A stretch of DNA of 13,020 bases from Caldisericota bacterium (GTDB lineage: Bacteria > Caldisericota > Caldisericia > Cryosericales > Cryosericaceae), in the NCBI GenBank assembly GCA_026390285.1, contig JAPLGH010000178.1, positions 1-13,020 of the forward strand. Reading direction: 5' to 3'. Within the stretch, counting starts at the first letter, position 1; the number at the start of each line of letters is the position of its first letter. The notes under the pieces are model-generated. The model saw only the letters and a list, made by a program, of their open reading frames with translations, was not told the origin of the DNA and did not search any database. Position numbers and translations under genes: made by a program. Below, one piece after another: positions 6,132 through 12,909 of the stretch.

Positions 6132-7601
6132 ATGACAAACAGCCTGCCGACAAAGGGAAGACCCCGCGCCGAGGTTCTCGCCGACCTCGAAAGCTTCGGC
6201 AAGGACGATCCTCAGTATAAGAAAGCCAAGACGTGGAGCCTCGTCTATTACCTGGACGAGGCCTACAACCAGTTCCTCCAGGAAGCGTATGGCAAGTATT
6301 TTTCCGCCAATGGCCTCAATCCCGCGGCTTTCAAGAGCCTGAAGCGTCTCGAGCGAGAAGTCCTGTGCACGACCTGCGACCTCTTGCACGGCGACGACCA
6401 GGTCTGTGGTGTCATGACCTCCGGAGGTACGGAAAGCTGTCTGCTTGCGGTAAAGACATACCGTGACCGTGGCTATGCTCGAGGCATACGCAAGCCGGAG
6501 ATGGTCATCCCCGAGACGGCACACGTGGCCTGGGAAAAGGGCGGCGCTTACTTCGGTGTCAAGATCAGACGCGCCTCGCTGGCCAAGGACCTGTGGGTTG
6601 ACCTTGAGTCCGTCAGGAAACTGGTGAACCGGAACACGGTCATGATCCTGGGGTCGGCGCCCGAGTACCCTCACGGCATCATCGACCCGATAGAGGGTCT
6701 GGGTCGCATAGCGCAGGAACGGGGCATCCCCCTGCATGTGGATTCTTGCGTGGGTGGATACTTGCTTCCCTTCCTGGAGAAGCTCGGCGTTGGCTTACCG
6801 GCCTGGGATTTTCGCGTGCCGGGGGTAACCTCCATTTCCGCGGACATCCACAAATATGGCTTCGCCGCCAAGGGCGCGTCGAGCATCCTGTACCGGAACC
6901 TGGACTACTTCAAGCATCAGGTGTTCGTATACGAAAACTGGCCGGGAGGTATTTTCGCTTCCCCTGCCTTGCTGGGAACGCGACCGGGTGGCGCCTACGC
7001 AGCGGCCTGGGCCGCTCTGCAAGCGAATGGAGAAGACGGCTACCTTGAGCTCGCTAGGCGAACGATGGACACAACCAGCCGATTGCTCACCGGCGTCAAG
7101 GCCATTCCCGGCCTCGAGATCATCGGCGACCCCAAAACCAGCCTTTTCGCATACCATTCCTCGGATCCCGCGGTGAACATATTCGCCGTTGGCGACCAGA
7201 TGGAGAACAAGGGCTGGCTTATCGACCGCCTCCAGCGGCCAGACGCTCTGCACGCTATGGTTACTGCCTCCCATGACGCAGTTGTGGATACGTACCTTAC
7301 TGATCTAGTCGAAGCCGTCGCCCAGGTGCGGGCACATCCCGAGCTGGCCGAATCCGGCCAAGCCGCCACATATGGGATGATTTCTCACATCCCCTTGCGC
7401 GGCATGGTACACAAGCAGGTGCTTGATATGTTCGCGGCCACCTATTGTCTTTCCGGCGGAGAGATCGACCTGTCCGACTCGGCGTCCTTGGCTGATGGAG
7501 CGGAAGAAAGCGCCAGTGGGGTCCAAGCAAGAGTGGGCCTGGTCCAAAGGCTAACGAATTGGTACGTTAAGCGACAGCAGGCAAGAGAGGCGCGCCGATA
7601 G
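6132..7601 (+). CDS. PLP-dependent lyase/decarboxylase, sphingosine-1-phosphate lyase-like
   Basis: A 489-residue enzyme of PLP fold type I, group II decarboxylase superfamily. The order of motifs follows sphingosine-1-phosphate lyases: LPTKGRPRAEVLADLESF at the start; ANGLNPAAFKSL; MTSGGTESCLLA for phosphate binding (about 95-106); HVAWEKGGAYFG with His131 to stack on the cofactor ring; GSAPEYPHGIIDPI; HVDSCVGGYLLPF with Asp204 to hold the pyridine nitrogen; SADIHKYGFAAKGAS with Lys241 as the Schiff-base lysine; and FVYENWPGGIFASPALLGTR. Unlike eukaryotic enzymes it has no membrane anchor and should be soluble. GGGGGAGA precedes the ATG. The family cleaves phosphorylated long-chain bases or decarboxylates amino acids; which applies here cannot be read from the sequence. 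The last 80 residues are less conserved. It is the second gene of an operon with a DUF819 permease. Confidence 0.9.
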   Translation: MTNSLPTKGRPRAEVLADLESFGKDDPQYKKAKTWSLVYYLDEAYNQFLQEAYGKYFSANGLNPAAFKSLKRLEREVLCTTCDLLHGDDQVCGVMTSGGTESCLLAVKTYRDRGYARGIRKPEMVIPETAHVAWEKGGAYFGVKIRRASLAKDLWVDLESVRKLVNRNTVMILGSAPEYPHGIIDPIEGLGRIAQERGIPLHVDSCVGGYLLPFLEKLGVGLPAWDFRVPGVTSISADIHKYGFAAKGASSILYRNLDYFKHQVFVYENWPGGIFASPALLGTRPGGAYAAAWAALQANGEDGYLELARRTMDTTSRLLTGVKAIPGLEIIGDPKTSLFAYHSSDPAVNIFAVGDQMENKGWLIDRLQRPDALHAMVTASHDAVVDTYLTDLVEAVAQVRAHPELAESGQAATYGMISHIPLRGMVHKQVLDMFAATYCLSGGEIDLSDSASLADGAEESASGVQARVGLVQRLTNWYVKRQQAREARR

Positions 7602-7655
7602 CGAGAGGGAAAGCTCCACCTGTCGTTCCTGCGCATGGAGGAGTCACTGTACCCT

Positions 7656-7677
7656 GATTCCCGCGAAGGCGGGAATC
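7656..7677. repeat. Dispersed inverted repeat of the ATTCCC-N8-GGGAAT type (copy 2), between convergent genes
   Basis: GATTCCCGC and GCGGGAATC form a perfect 9-bp stem around GAAG. The inner form ATTCCC-N8-GGGAAT has the same architecture as neisserial dRS3-type repeats. It lies between the stops of the PLP enzyme and the CrtC/AttH-like gene and could end both transcripts, but it lacks a T-tract. The rest of 7602-7702 shows no gene. Confidence 0.75.
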
Positions 7678-7702
7678 CAGTTCTGTCGTTGGATTCCAAC
7701 AG

Positions 7703-8773
7703 CTACCGTTCGTACCCGGTCAGCTCCACATAGGCGGAGCCGTCCAGTACCTTTTTGTCGAGGAAGGGGGCGCCGTCCAGGTCGACCGGGGTCAGGACTT
7801 GGGCGTGGACGGTGCACAGGCCCTCCCAGTAGTCTGGCATGATCAACGACGACAGGTCCTGCCTCTTGAGCATCGGCCTCACGTTCGCAGTCATGAAGGG
7901 CGTGGATGCTTCGGAACTCTCGAAGATCCGTATCTCCCAGTCGACGGGATAGTTGACGCCGTTCCGAGCCACGCAGACATCCGACGCCCGCACCTCGAAC
8001 CGTTCGACGCGCATCGTTTGCCCGTGCCGGTATACGTTTCCGGATCCGTACGTCGTGCCCCACCGGTCGAAGTTGAACAGCATGACGTAGAGGTCATAAG
8101 CATCCAACCGCAGGGAGAACCAGTCCCACTTCATCTTGACCACGTTGAAGTTGCCCCACTGGTGGTCGTGCCATGTCAGCCCGGTGACGGGAAGACTCTC
8201 GCCCTTCAGGACGATCGCGCCCTCCGTCTTCATGTTGGGCATCGTGAAGTAGTAAGATGCGTCACCCGGACTGTTCTGCATCTCCTGGACGCCGCCCTCT
8301 CCCTGTGCCATGACGTCCCGGATGTCACAGGAGAGGCTGACCTGCAAGCCCCTCAGGCGAGTATCGATAGCAAGACTGCTGGTACCCTCGTCGAACCGGA
8401 CACGGTTGCCGAAGAGCGCAATTACCGTGTGAGTGTCGGAGGTGAACGGGATGCACACGGGCAGGACCATGCCGGTGTAGGTGAACTTCTGACCCTCGAC
8501 GTCGGTGATAGCGGCGTGGATGATCACGCTCTCGACCAGCGTTCTCACTCGGAAGAAGGTCACTTCAAGTCCAACGGGAGCCTTCCTCTTCGGTGTCGTC
8601 AGGACGCTGGTGAAATACCACCACTCGACACGTGACCCCCGATGAGGAAAGTGGTCCCTGCTGGTAAAGTCGACGGCCGGCAGAGAGCGGTGTGACGCGC
8701 CCCGGACCATCAGCTCATAGAGTTCGATGGGCAACTGGGTCAGCGCACCCTTCAGGATCTTCCTGCCAGTCAT
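7703..8773 (-). CDS. CrtC/AttH-like lipocalin-fold protein (putative hydratase-type), intact copy
   Basis: A 356-residue protein of the AttH/CrtC (hydroxyneurosporene synthase/lipocalin_9) family. Marker motifs are HRGSRVEWWYFTSVL with EWWYF at 50-54; the central TWHDHQWGNF (about 199-208) followed by KWDWFSLRLD; NFDRWGTTYGSG; and the C-terminal FLDKKVLDGSAYVELTGYER. These Trp-rich motifs line the cavity of the two-domain lipocalin-like fold. CrtC members hydrate carotenoids, but many relatives in non-carotenoid bacteria have no known role, and no carotenoid gene is present here. There is no signal peptide. The ATG at 8773 follows an in-frame stop three codons upstream, so it is the first possible start; AAGGA lies only two bases before it, an unusually tight spacing. 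Two decayed copies of its C-terminus occur at 784-916 and 4813-4890. It converges with the PLP enzyme operon. Confidence 0.88.
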   Translation of the reverse strand: MTGRKILKGALTQLPIELYELMVRGASHRSLPAVDFTSRDHFPHRGSRVEWWYFTSVLTTPKRKAPVGLEVTFFRVRTLVESVIIHAAITDVEGQKFTYTGMVLPVCIPFTSDTHTVIALFGNRVRFDEGTSSLAIDTRLRGLQVSLSCDIRDVMAQGEGGVQEMQNSPGDASYYFTMPNMKTEGAIVLKGESLPVTGLTWHDHQWGNFNVVKMKWDWFSLRLDAYDLYVMLFNFDRWGTTYGSGNVYRHGQTMRVERFEVRASDVCVARNGVNYPVDWEIRIFESSEASTPFMTANVRPMLKRQDLSSLIMPDYWEGLCTVHAQVLTPVDLDGAPFLDKKVLDGSAYVELTGYER

Positions 8774-8796
8774 CGTCCTTCACGTCTCATGACCAC

Positions 8797-8825
8797 AGTA
8801 TCGCTGAAACAAGCGGTTTGCCCAA
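8797..8825 (-). promoter_or_regulatory. Weak candidate promoter for the CrtC/AttH-like gene
   Basis: On the minus strand TTGGGC (8825-8820), a 17-bp spacer and GATACT (8802-8797) lie about 24 bases before the start codon. Both boxes are poor matches. It is listed because nothing better lies between the gene and the upstream repeat. Confidence 0.27.
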
Positions 8826-8841
8826 CTGCAACAGAAGATGG

Positions 8842-8861
8842 ATTCCCGCCTGCACGGGAAT
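8842..8861. repeat. Dispersed inverted repeat of the ATTCCC-N8-GGGAAT type (copy 3)
   Basis: ATTCCC (8842-8847), eight bases GCCTGCAC, then GGGAAT (8856-8861), followed by GACGGGGG. The trailing GACGGGG is shared with the copy at 12977-12997, so they belong to one family. About 30 bases further (8889-8910), GTCCCTGCGAAGGCGCGGAC looks like a degenerate second unit. The block 8774-9031 between divergent genes holds these repeats and two promoters and no gene. Confidence 0.7.
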
Positions 8862-8997
8862 GACGGGGGCAGAGGTATGGTTTGCCGTCCCTGCGAAGGC
8901 GCGGACCCACACAGCAATAGAGTGCATGCCTCACGAAGCCAATTCTGAATGCCAATAGTGCCTGACCCCAAGGGATTCACAATTCAGGAGGGCAACG

Positions 8998-9025
8998 TTG
9001 CCAAGCGACCTTCGCCTCATAGAAT
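8998..9025 (+). promoter_or_regulatory. Promoter of the P-loop kinase-like gene, predicting a leaderless mRNA
   Basis: TTGCCA (8998-9003), a 16-bp spacer and TAGAAT (9020-9025) match consensus at five of six positions in each box. Only six bases (GATTGT) separate the -10 from the ATG at 9032, so a normal start point falls on or next to the A of the start codon. The absence of any Shine-Dalgarno agrees with this. Confidence 0.6.
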
Positions 9026-9031
9026 GATTGT

Positions 9032-9559
9032 ATGGGCGCACATGTCATTCTGATCACCGGTCCGCGGGCAAGCGGCAAGTCGACGTTCGCGGCTGAAGTC
9101 CACCGCGAACTGGCGAGTTCGGTCCTGCTACACGTGGACGAGCCGTTTCACCAGGTGATGGATCAGAACCGTGAACAATGGACTGGCAGGGAGGTCGAGC
9201 TGTATGCCATCATCCTGCGCCATGAGCTGGCCCTCGCGCGCGACCTCGCCCTTGCCGGCACCTGCGTCGTCGTCGACGGTACGGTCCTGCCGGATCAGCT
9301 TACCCCTCTCGTAGACGATCCGCCCGCTCCCGACTTGAGCGTCGTCGTCCTGCTACTATCGTTGGAGGATTGCCTGGCCAACGAGCACCGGACAACGCGC
9401 ACGGTCCCAGTTCGAGAGGAGAAAGTCACCACGACCTGGCATCAGATGCAGGAGTGGCGCTTGGTGACAGGAGTCCCCGTGCGGATTCTCGATGGAAATG
9501 AAGCGGAGTGCAGGAGAGCGCTGGCTGCAGTCTTGAAACAACTGCAGCAGGCACCTTAG
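9032..9559 (+). CDS. Small P-loop NTPase, kinase-like (AAA_33/zeta-toxin-like)
   Basis: A 175-residue cytoplasmic protein. Walker A is GPRASGKST (10-18), directly after a first beta strand HVILIT. VLLHVDEPFH (about 31-40) supplies an acidic residue at the end of the second strand, as in small-molecule kinases. VVVDGTVLPDQL (about 78-89) is the third-strand position. VVVLLLSLEDCLANEHRTTR corresponds to the strand and arginine-bearing lid helix region. This order fits the ATP-dependent kinase group including AAA_33, shikimate/gluconate kinase-like and zeta-toxin-like proteins; the substrate is not evident. No antitoxin-like gene adjoins it, so a toxin role is not supported. No ribosome site precedes the ATG, but a promoter ends six bases upstream. 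Its stop TAG overlaps by four bases the stop of the convergent permease gene. Confidence 0.78.
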   Translation: MGAHVILITGPRASGKSTFAAEVHRELASSVLLHVDEPFHQVMDQNREQWTGREVELYAIILRHELALARDLALAGTCVVVDGTVLPDQLTPLVDDPPAPDLSVVVLLLSLEDCLANEHRTTRTVPVREEKVTTTWHQMQEWRLVTGVPVRILDGNEAECRRALAAVLKQLQQAP

Positions 9560-10569
9560 TCCCAGTCTGAACGGCTGCGCCGCAACAACAGTGCGAAGAC
9601 GGGCGCACCAACGATCCCCGTCAGGATGCCCAGTGGAATCTCCGCCATCGTGAGTGTCCGCGCCACATCGTCGATGATCATCATATAGATTGCCCCCAGG
9701 GCGATAGAGGCCGGTATGAGCTTGCGCGCATCCGGTCCCACGATACCGCGGGCCAGGTGCGGCACGACCAGCCCCACCCACCCGATGACGCCAGAGATGG
9801 CCACGCTGACAGCAGTGGTCATGGTCGTCAACCCGATGAGGACGACCCTCATCGCGCCGGGGTCCTCACCCAGCGACCGCGCCTCATCGTCGCCCATCGA
9901 CAGGATATTGAGCTTCCAGCGCAGCACCGTGACGGCCACCAGGCACGGCACGATCACGACAGTTGCCCTGAGGAGGTCGCTCCACTGCACGGACGCAAGC
10001 GAACCCATCAGCCAGAAGACGATCTGGGGCAGCTTCGTCGACGGATCGGCAACATATTGCGCCCCCGCCACCAGCGACGAGAACAGGCTGCCGACCACGA
10101 AGCCCGCGAGCACCAGGGTCACGTGGGAGCGGTCGCGCCCGGACCGGGCGACCAGCCACGTCAGCGACACCGCCACAGCTCCTGTTGCGAAGGCCGAGGC
10201 CTGCGTGACCGCAGCGCTTGCGCCCAGCAGGATGGCGACGGCTGCCCCAAACCCCGCACCCGAGGAGACACCGAGAACGTACGGCGAGACCAGTGGGTTG
10301 TGAAACAGTCCCTGAAAGACGGCTCCGCCAGAAGCAAGCGCGGCACCAACCAGCGCAGCCGTCAGCGCGCGGGGCAGGCGCACCTGCCAGACCACGGTCT
10401 CGACGGTCGCGTCCCACGTGCGGGCAATCGGCACGAACCGGGAGACCAGCACCTGCAAGACCGTTTTTGGAGCGACGGGATAACGGCCCAGGCACAGCGA
10501 CGCAAGGAGTACCACCAACACACCTAGCCACATGACCAACAAGGTCAGCGCAAACCGTCCACGCTTCAC
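9556..10569 (-). CDS. FecCD-family ABC uptake permease (metal-chelate/cobalamin type)
   Basis: A 337-residue polytopic membrane protein that should form the dimeric channel for the binding protein and ATPase encoded upstream. FecCD/BtuC hallmarks are VWQVRLPRALTAALVGAALA, SGGAVFQGLFHNPLVSPYVL then GVSSGAGFGAA, the coupling region DDEARSLGEDPGAMR, VIGWVGLVVPHLARGIVGPD, and AEIPLGILTGIVGAPVFALL near the end. About ten membrane segments are expected. The start is GTG, and the GTGA at the junction makes the ATPase stop overlap this start by four bases, so translation is coupled. The family imports cobalamin, haem or ferric siderophores; the sequence does not choose among them. The TAA stop (9556-9558) overlaps the stop of the convergent kinase-like gene, leaving no room for an intergenic terminator. 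Confidence 0.93.
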   Translation of the reverse strand: MKRGRFALTLLVMWLGVLVVLLASLCLGRYPVAPKTVLQVLVSRFVPIARTWDATVETVVWQVRLPRALTAALVGAALASGGAVFQGLFHNPLVSPYVLGVSSGAGFGAAVAILLGASAAVTQASAFATGAVAVSLTWLVARSGRDRSHVTLVLAGFVVGSLFSSLVAGAQYVADPSTKLPQIVFWLMGSLASVQWSDLLRATVVIVPCLVAVTVLRWKLNILSMGDDEARSLGEDPGAMRVVLIGLTTMTTAVSVAISGVIGWVGLVVPHLARGIVGPDARKLIPASIALGAIYMMIIDDVARTLTMAEIPLGILTGIVGAPVFALLLRRSRSDWD

Positions 10570-11306
10570 CGGTCGATCTCCGCGACAATCACGTGGCGGC
10601 TGCCGTCTGTCAGAACCTCGATGGGCATGCCGTACAGCCGTCCCAGGTTATCGGCCGTCAGAACCTCGTCTGGAGTCCCGAGAGCAATCAGGCCCCCGTT
10701 ACTCACCAGTCCCACCCGGTCGGCATACTGCATAGCATCGTTGGGATCATGGACGGTCATGATGACCGTCAACCCAAGGCGAACGGCAAGATCCCGTATC
10801 GTGCTCAGCACCACGTGCCGGTTCCGGAAGTCGAGGTGCGCCGTCGGTTCGTCCAGCAGCAGCACGTGCGCCTCCTGTGCCAGCGCACGAGCGAGCAGGA
10901 CCAATTGAAGCTGTCCACCAGAGAGTTGGGTGTAGGGACGAAGGGCGATGGCCCGTATGCCCAGTTCGTCCATGGCCTGCCGTGCCACCGCCACGTCATG
11001 CGGACCAGGCTGGGATGCAGTCCCCAGATGGGGATTGCGTCCCATCAGCACGATGTCCTGGACGGTGTACGGGAAGGCGGGGGCATGTGACTGCGGAACT
11101 GATGCAGCACGCCTGCTTACGTCACGTGCCGACAGCGTCTTCAGGTCACGACCGTCGATAAGGATCGTTCCCGTCCTTGGGGTTAATAGTCGTTCGACAC
11201 AGCGCAGGAGACCAATCGCCATGGTAAGGTCGTGCAGGACCTCGGCGTCGCCGTAGGCAAAGCCCAGATTCTGGATATCGACCACCGATGGACGGGACTG
11301 TGTCAT
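10566..11306 (-). CDS. FecE/BtuD-like ABC ATPase lacking the Walker A (P-loop)
   Basis: A 246-residue protein recognisable as the ATPase of a metal-chelate/cobalamin importer. Q-loop VPQS (Gln72), signature LSGGQ (128-132), Walker B VLLLDE (148-153) with PTAHLD, and H-loop His186 are all present. The N-terminus reads FAYGDAEVLHDLTMAIG and then continues LLRCVERLLTPRTGTILIDG. In every functional relative I know, about 17 residues containing GPNGSGKST separate these two pieces. Here Gly32 is joined directly to Leu33 (base junction 11211/11210) with the frame intact. Without the P-loop lysine the protein should not bind or hydrolyse ATP normally. The start is three bases after the binding-protein stop, and the stop overlaps the permease GTG, so the operon layout is otherwise normal. 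Either a real in-frame deletion or an assembly/consensus gap is possible. Confidence 0.88.
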   Translation of the reverse strand: MTQSRPSVVDIQNLGFAYGDAEVLHDLTMAIGLLRCVERLLTPRTGTILIDGRDLKTLSARDVSRRAASVPQSHAPAFPYTVQDIVLMGRNPHLGTASQPGPHDVAVARQAMDELGIRAIALRPYTQLSGGQLQLVLLARALAQEAHVLLLDEPTAHLDFRNRHVVLSTIRDLAVRLGLTVIMTVHDPNDAMQYADRVGLVSNGGLIALGTPDEVLTADNLGRLYGMPIEVLTDGSRHVIVAEIDR

Positions 11307-11309
11307 GCG

Positions 11310-12749
11310 CTACTCGGAGAGTGCTGTGAGGTCGGCTATCGGAACACTGAAGCCGTAGAACTGGCGATAGAACATGGTGATCTCATTGGCCATGTCGAAG
11401 TGGACCTGATCGGGGTACAGCTTGTGCGCCAGCCACATGGTGCCCAGGAATGACTCCGGGACCGGCATGTCCCACGAGACGACGTACTTCGGCATCACGT
11501 AGACCCTCTGGTCCCGCACTGCCGCTACATTGTGCAGCTTGGAGTTGGCGAGGACGTCGGCCACCGTATCCTTCGTATAAGAGGTGAGGACAATGACGTC
11601 CGGATTCCAGACAAGCACCTGCTCGGGCGAGACATCCACCTTGCCGCCGGTCAGCTGCTCGGAAACGCTCACGCCCCCGGCATTCCTGACCATGAACGTC
11701 TGGAAGAAATCGCCGGCAAAGGTTTTGAAGATGCCCGTCCCGGCAACATAGACCTTGAGGCGCTTCGCTGTCTCAATCGAGGCGACAGCGTCTGTGATGA
11801 TTTTCATCTTCGCCGTCAGCAAGTTCACGGATTTTTCCGCTTCGTCCACATGGCCCGTCAGTACGCCCATCCGAGTGATGGCATCGGTGAGCTGCCCCGG
11901 CTGTTCGGCCGAGAACGCGTACACAGGCAGTCCGACCGCCTTCATCTGCTTCAGCGCAGGGCCCTCTTCCGTCAGGACAATGTCCGGGCGTGCAGCCAGC
12001 AGGGTCTCGACGTTGACTGCGTTCTGGTTGCCGGCCTCAGGCACCTGACTTATCCGTGGATAAATCAACCCCATGGCCTTCCCTTTGACGGCGGGACCAA
12101 AGTTTGCGACGACCAGCTGGTCCTGCGCCCCGACGGCAAAGACAAGCTGGGTAGCTGTAGAGGAAATGGTCGCGATGCGCACGACGCGACGCGGCACCGT
12201 CACGGTGTATCCCATCATGTCGGTGACCTGTTCCATCTGCTTGGGCAGCATCAGCGTGATTGTCCTGCTCCGGGCACTCCACGTCGCGAGCCCACCAAGC
12301 GACTCTGCGGCAAACCGGACTGGGATCATCACGTGACCCAGAATGACAGTCGGTACGACCTGGTGGTTTGTGTCGATCCATACGGTGCGCCCGTCGACCT
12401 TTGCTCTGGCGTTCCCCACCGTCAGCTCAACCACGTGCGACCCCAGGGAGAGACACACCAGGCTCGTAACAGGCGCCCACGTCACGTCGCCGCCAGTCAG
12501 CTCTACGACATTGCGGATCGGCACGAGGGCTCTGTTCCAGGCCGCTTCGACCATGGCGACCACCTTCGGGTTCGCAGGATCGACGGGAAAACCAAAACCG
12601 TTCACGGTCATGGTGGGGCTCCCCACCGTGAGCACGACAGACGACACCGGTCGGTACGCGGCCTGTACGGTCGTGGACGGGAAACTGCCGACAAGCATGG
12701 CAGCGACGGTCAGGACGAGACAGATGGAACGATGAATTCTCGTGTGCAT
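11310..12749 (-). CDS. Periplasmic-binding protein with N-terminal copper-amine-oxidase-like domain
   Basis: A 479-residue secreted protein. Residues 1-30 are a signal peptide ending TTVQA before AYRP, a signal peptidase I site with no lipobox. About 36-168 form a copper-amine-oxidase-N-like domain: two P-x-R...E...G..W motifs are visible, VPIRNVVELTGGDVTW (76-91) and IPVRFAAESLGGLATW (142-157). About 185-470 form a class III (BtuF/FhuD) binding domain: VVRIATISSTATQLVFAVGA, VETLLAARPDIVLTEEG, and VSPEQVLVWNPDVIVLTSYT are typical of PF01497. The ATG at 12749 is chosen over in-frame upstream starts because GGAGG lies seven bases before it and the signal peptide begins there. It is the first gene of the uptake operon; the ATPase follows three bases after its stop. 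The cargo could be cobalamin or an iron or haem chelate. Confidence 0.9.
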   Translation of the reverse strand: MHTRIHRSICLVLTVAAMLVGSFPSTTVQAAYRPVSSVVLTVGSPTMTVNGFGFPVDPANPKVVAMVEAAWNRALVPIRNVVELTGGDVTWAPVTSLVCLSLGSHVVELTVGNARAKVDGRTVWIDTNHQVVPTVILGHVMIPVRFAAESLGGLATWSARSRTITLMLPKQMEQVTDMMGYTVTVPRRVVRIATISSTATQLVFAVGAQDQLVVANFGPAVKGKAMGLIYPRISQVPEAGNQNAVNVETLLAARPDIVLTEEGPALKQMKAVGLPVYAFSAEQPGQLTDAITRMGVLTGHVDEAEKSVNLLTAKMKIITDAVASIETAKRLKVYVAGTGIFKTFAGDFFQTFMVRNAGGVSVSEQLTGGKVDVSPEQVLVWNPDVIVLTSYTKDTVADVLANSKLHNVAAVRDQRVYVMPKYVVSWDMPVPESFLGTMWLAHKLYPDQVHFDMANEITMFYRQFYGFSVPIADLTALSE

Positions 12750-12903
12750 AGTACAACCTCCAAGGTCGATGACTACGGGCAACACACGCCCCATTCCTCC
12801 GGAGGCACAGCGCACGACGGCGCAGAACCTGAAGCCACACGCACGACGGCACGCAGCCACAGCGACAGTCCACGACGGGACTGAAGCCGGTTTGCTCTTG
12901 ACC
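12750..12903 (-). promoter_or_regulatory. About 150-nt structured leader of the uptake operon
   Basis: No gene lies between the promoter and the binding-protein start. On the plus strand the octamer CACGACGG recurs at 12813, 12842 and 12871, exactly 29 bp apart. CAGTCC (12866-12871) and GGACTG (12878-12883) form a perfect 6-bp stem with loop ACGACG, and CCTCCGGAGG (12796-12805) is a perfect palindrome. I found no cobalamin-riboswitch B12-box. The leader may be regulatory, but its class is not recognised. Confidence 0.4.
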
Positions 12904-12909
12904 GTGAAC

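Noticed and set aside
5706..6737. Large minus-strand frame across the DUF819 and PLP enzyme genes
   Set aside because: It is antisense to two clear genes, and its codon pattern is the mirror of their GC-rich third positions.
9032..9559. Zeta-type toxin of a toxin-antitoxin pair
   Set aside because: The P-loop kinase fold fits, but no small antitoxin gene adjoins it; the upstream neighbour is a divergent CrtC/AttH-like gene.
12750..12860. N-terminal extension of the binding protein by 37 residues
   Set aside because: It would place a Cys-rich stretch before a perfect signal peptide; the ATG at 12749 has a strong GGAGG at ideal spacing.
12813..12878. CRISPR-like array
   Set aside because: Only an 8-base core recurs three times; the remaining 21 bases of each period are unlike spacers flanked by full repeats, and no cas genes are present.
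11532..12884. 450-codon plus-strand frame opposite the binding-protein gene
   Set aside because: It is a shadow of the coding strand; composition is His/Arg/Asp-rich without any domain and no ribosome site.
12750..12903. Cobalamin riboswitch in the uptake-operon leader
   Set aside because: I could not find a B12-box or the expected stem arrangement on the minus strand; a covariance-model search would settle it.
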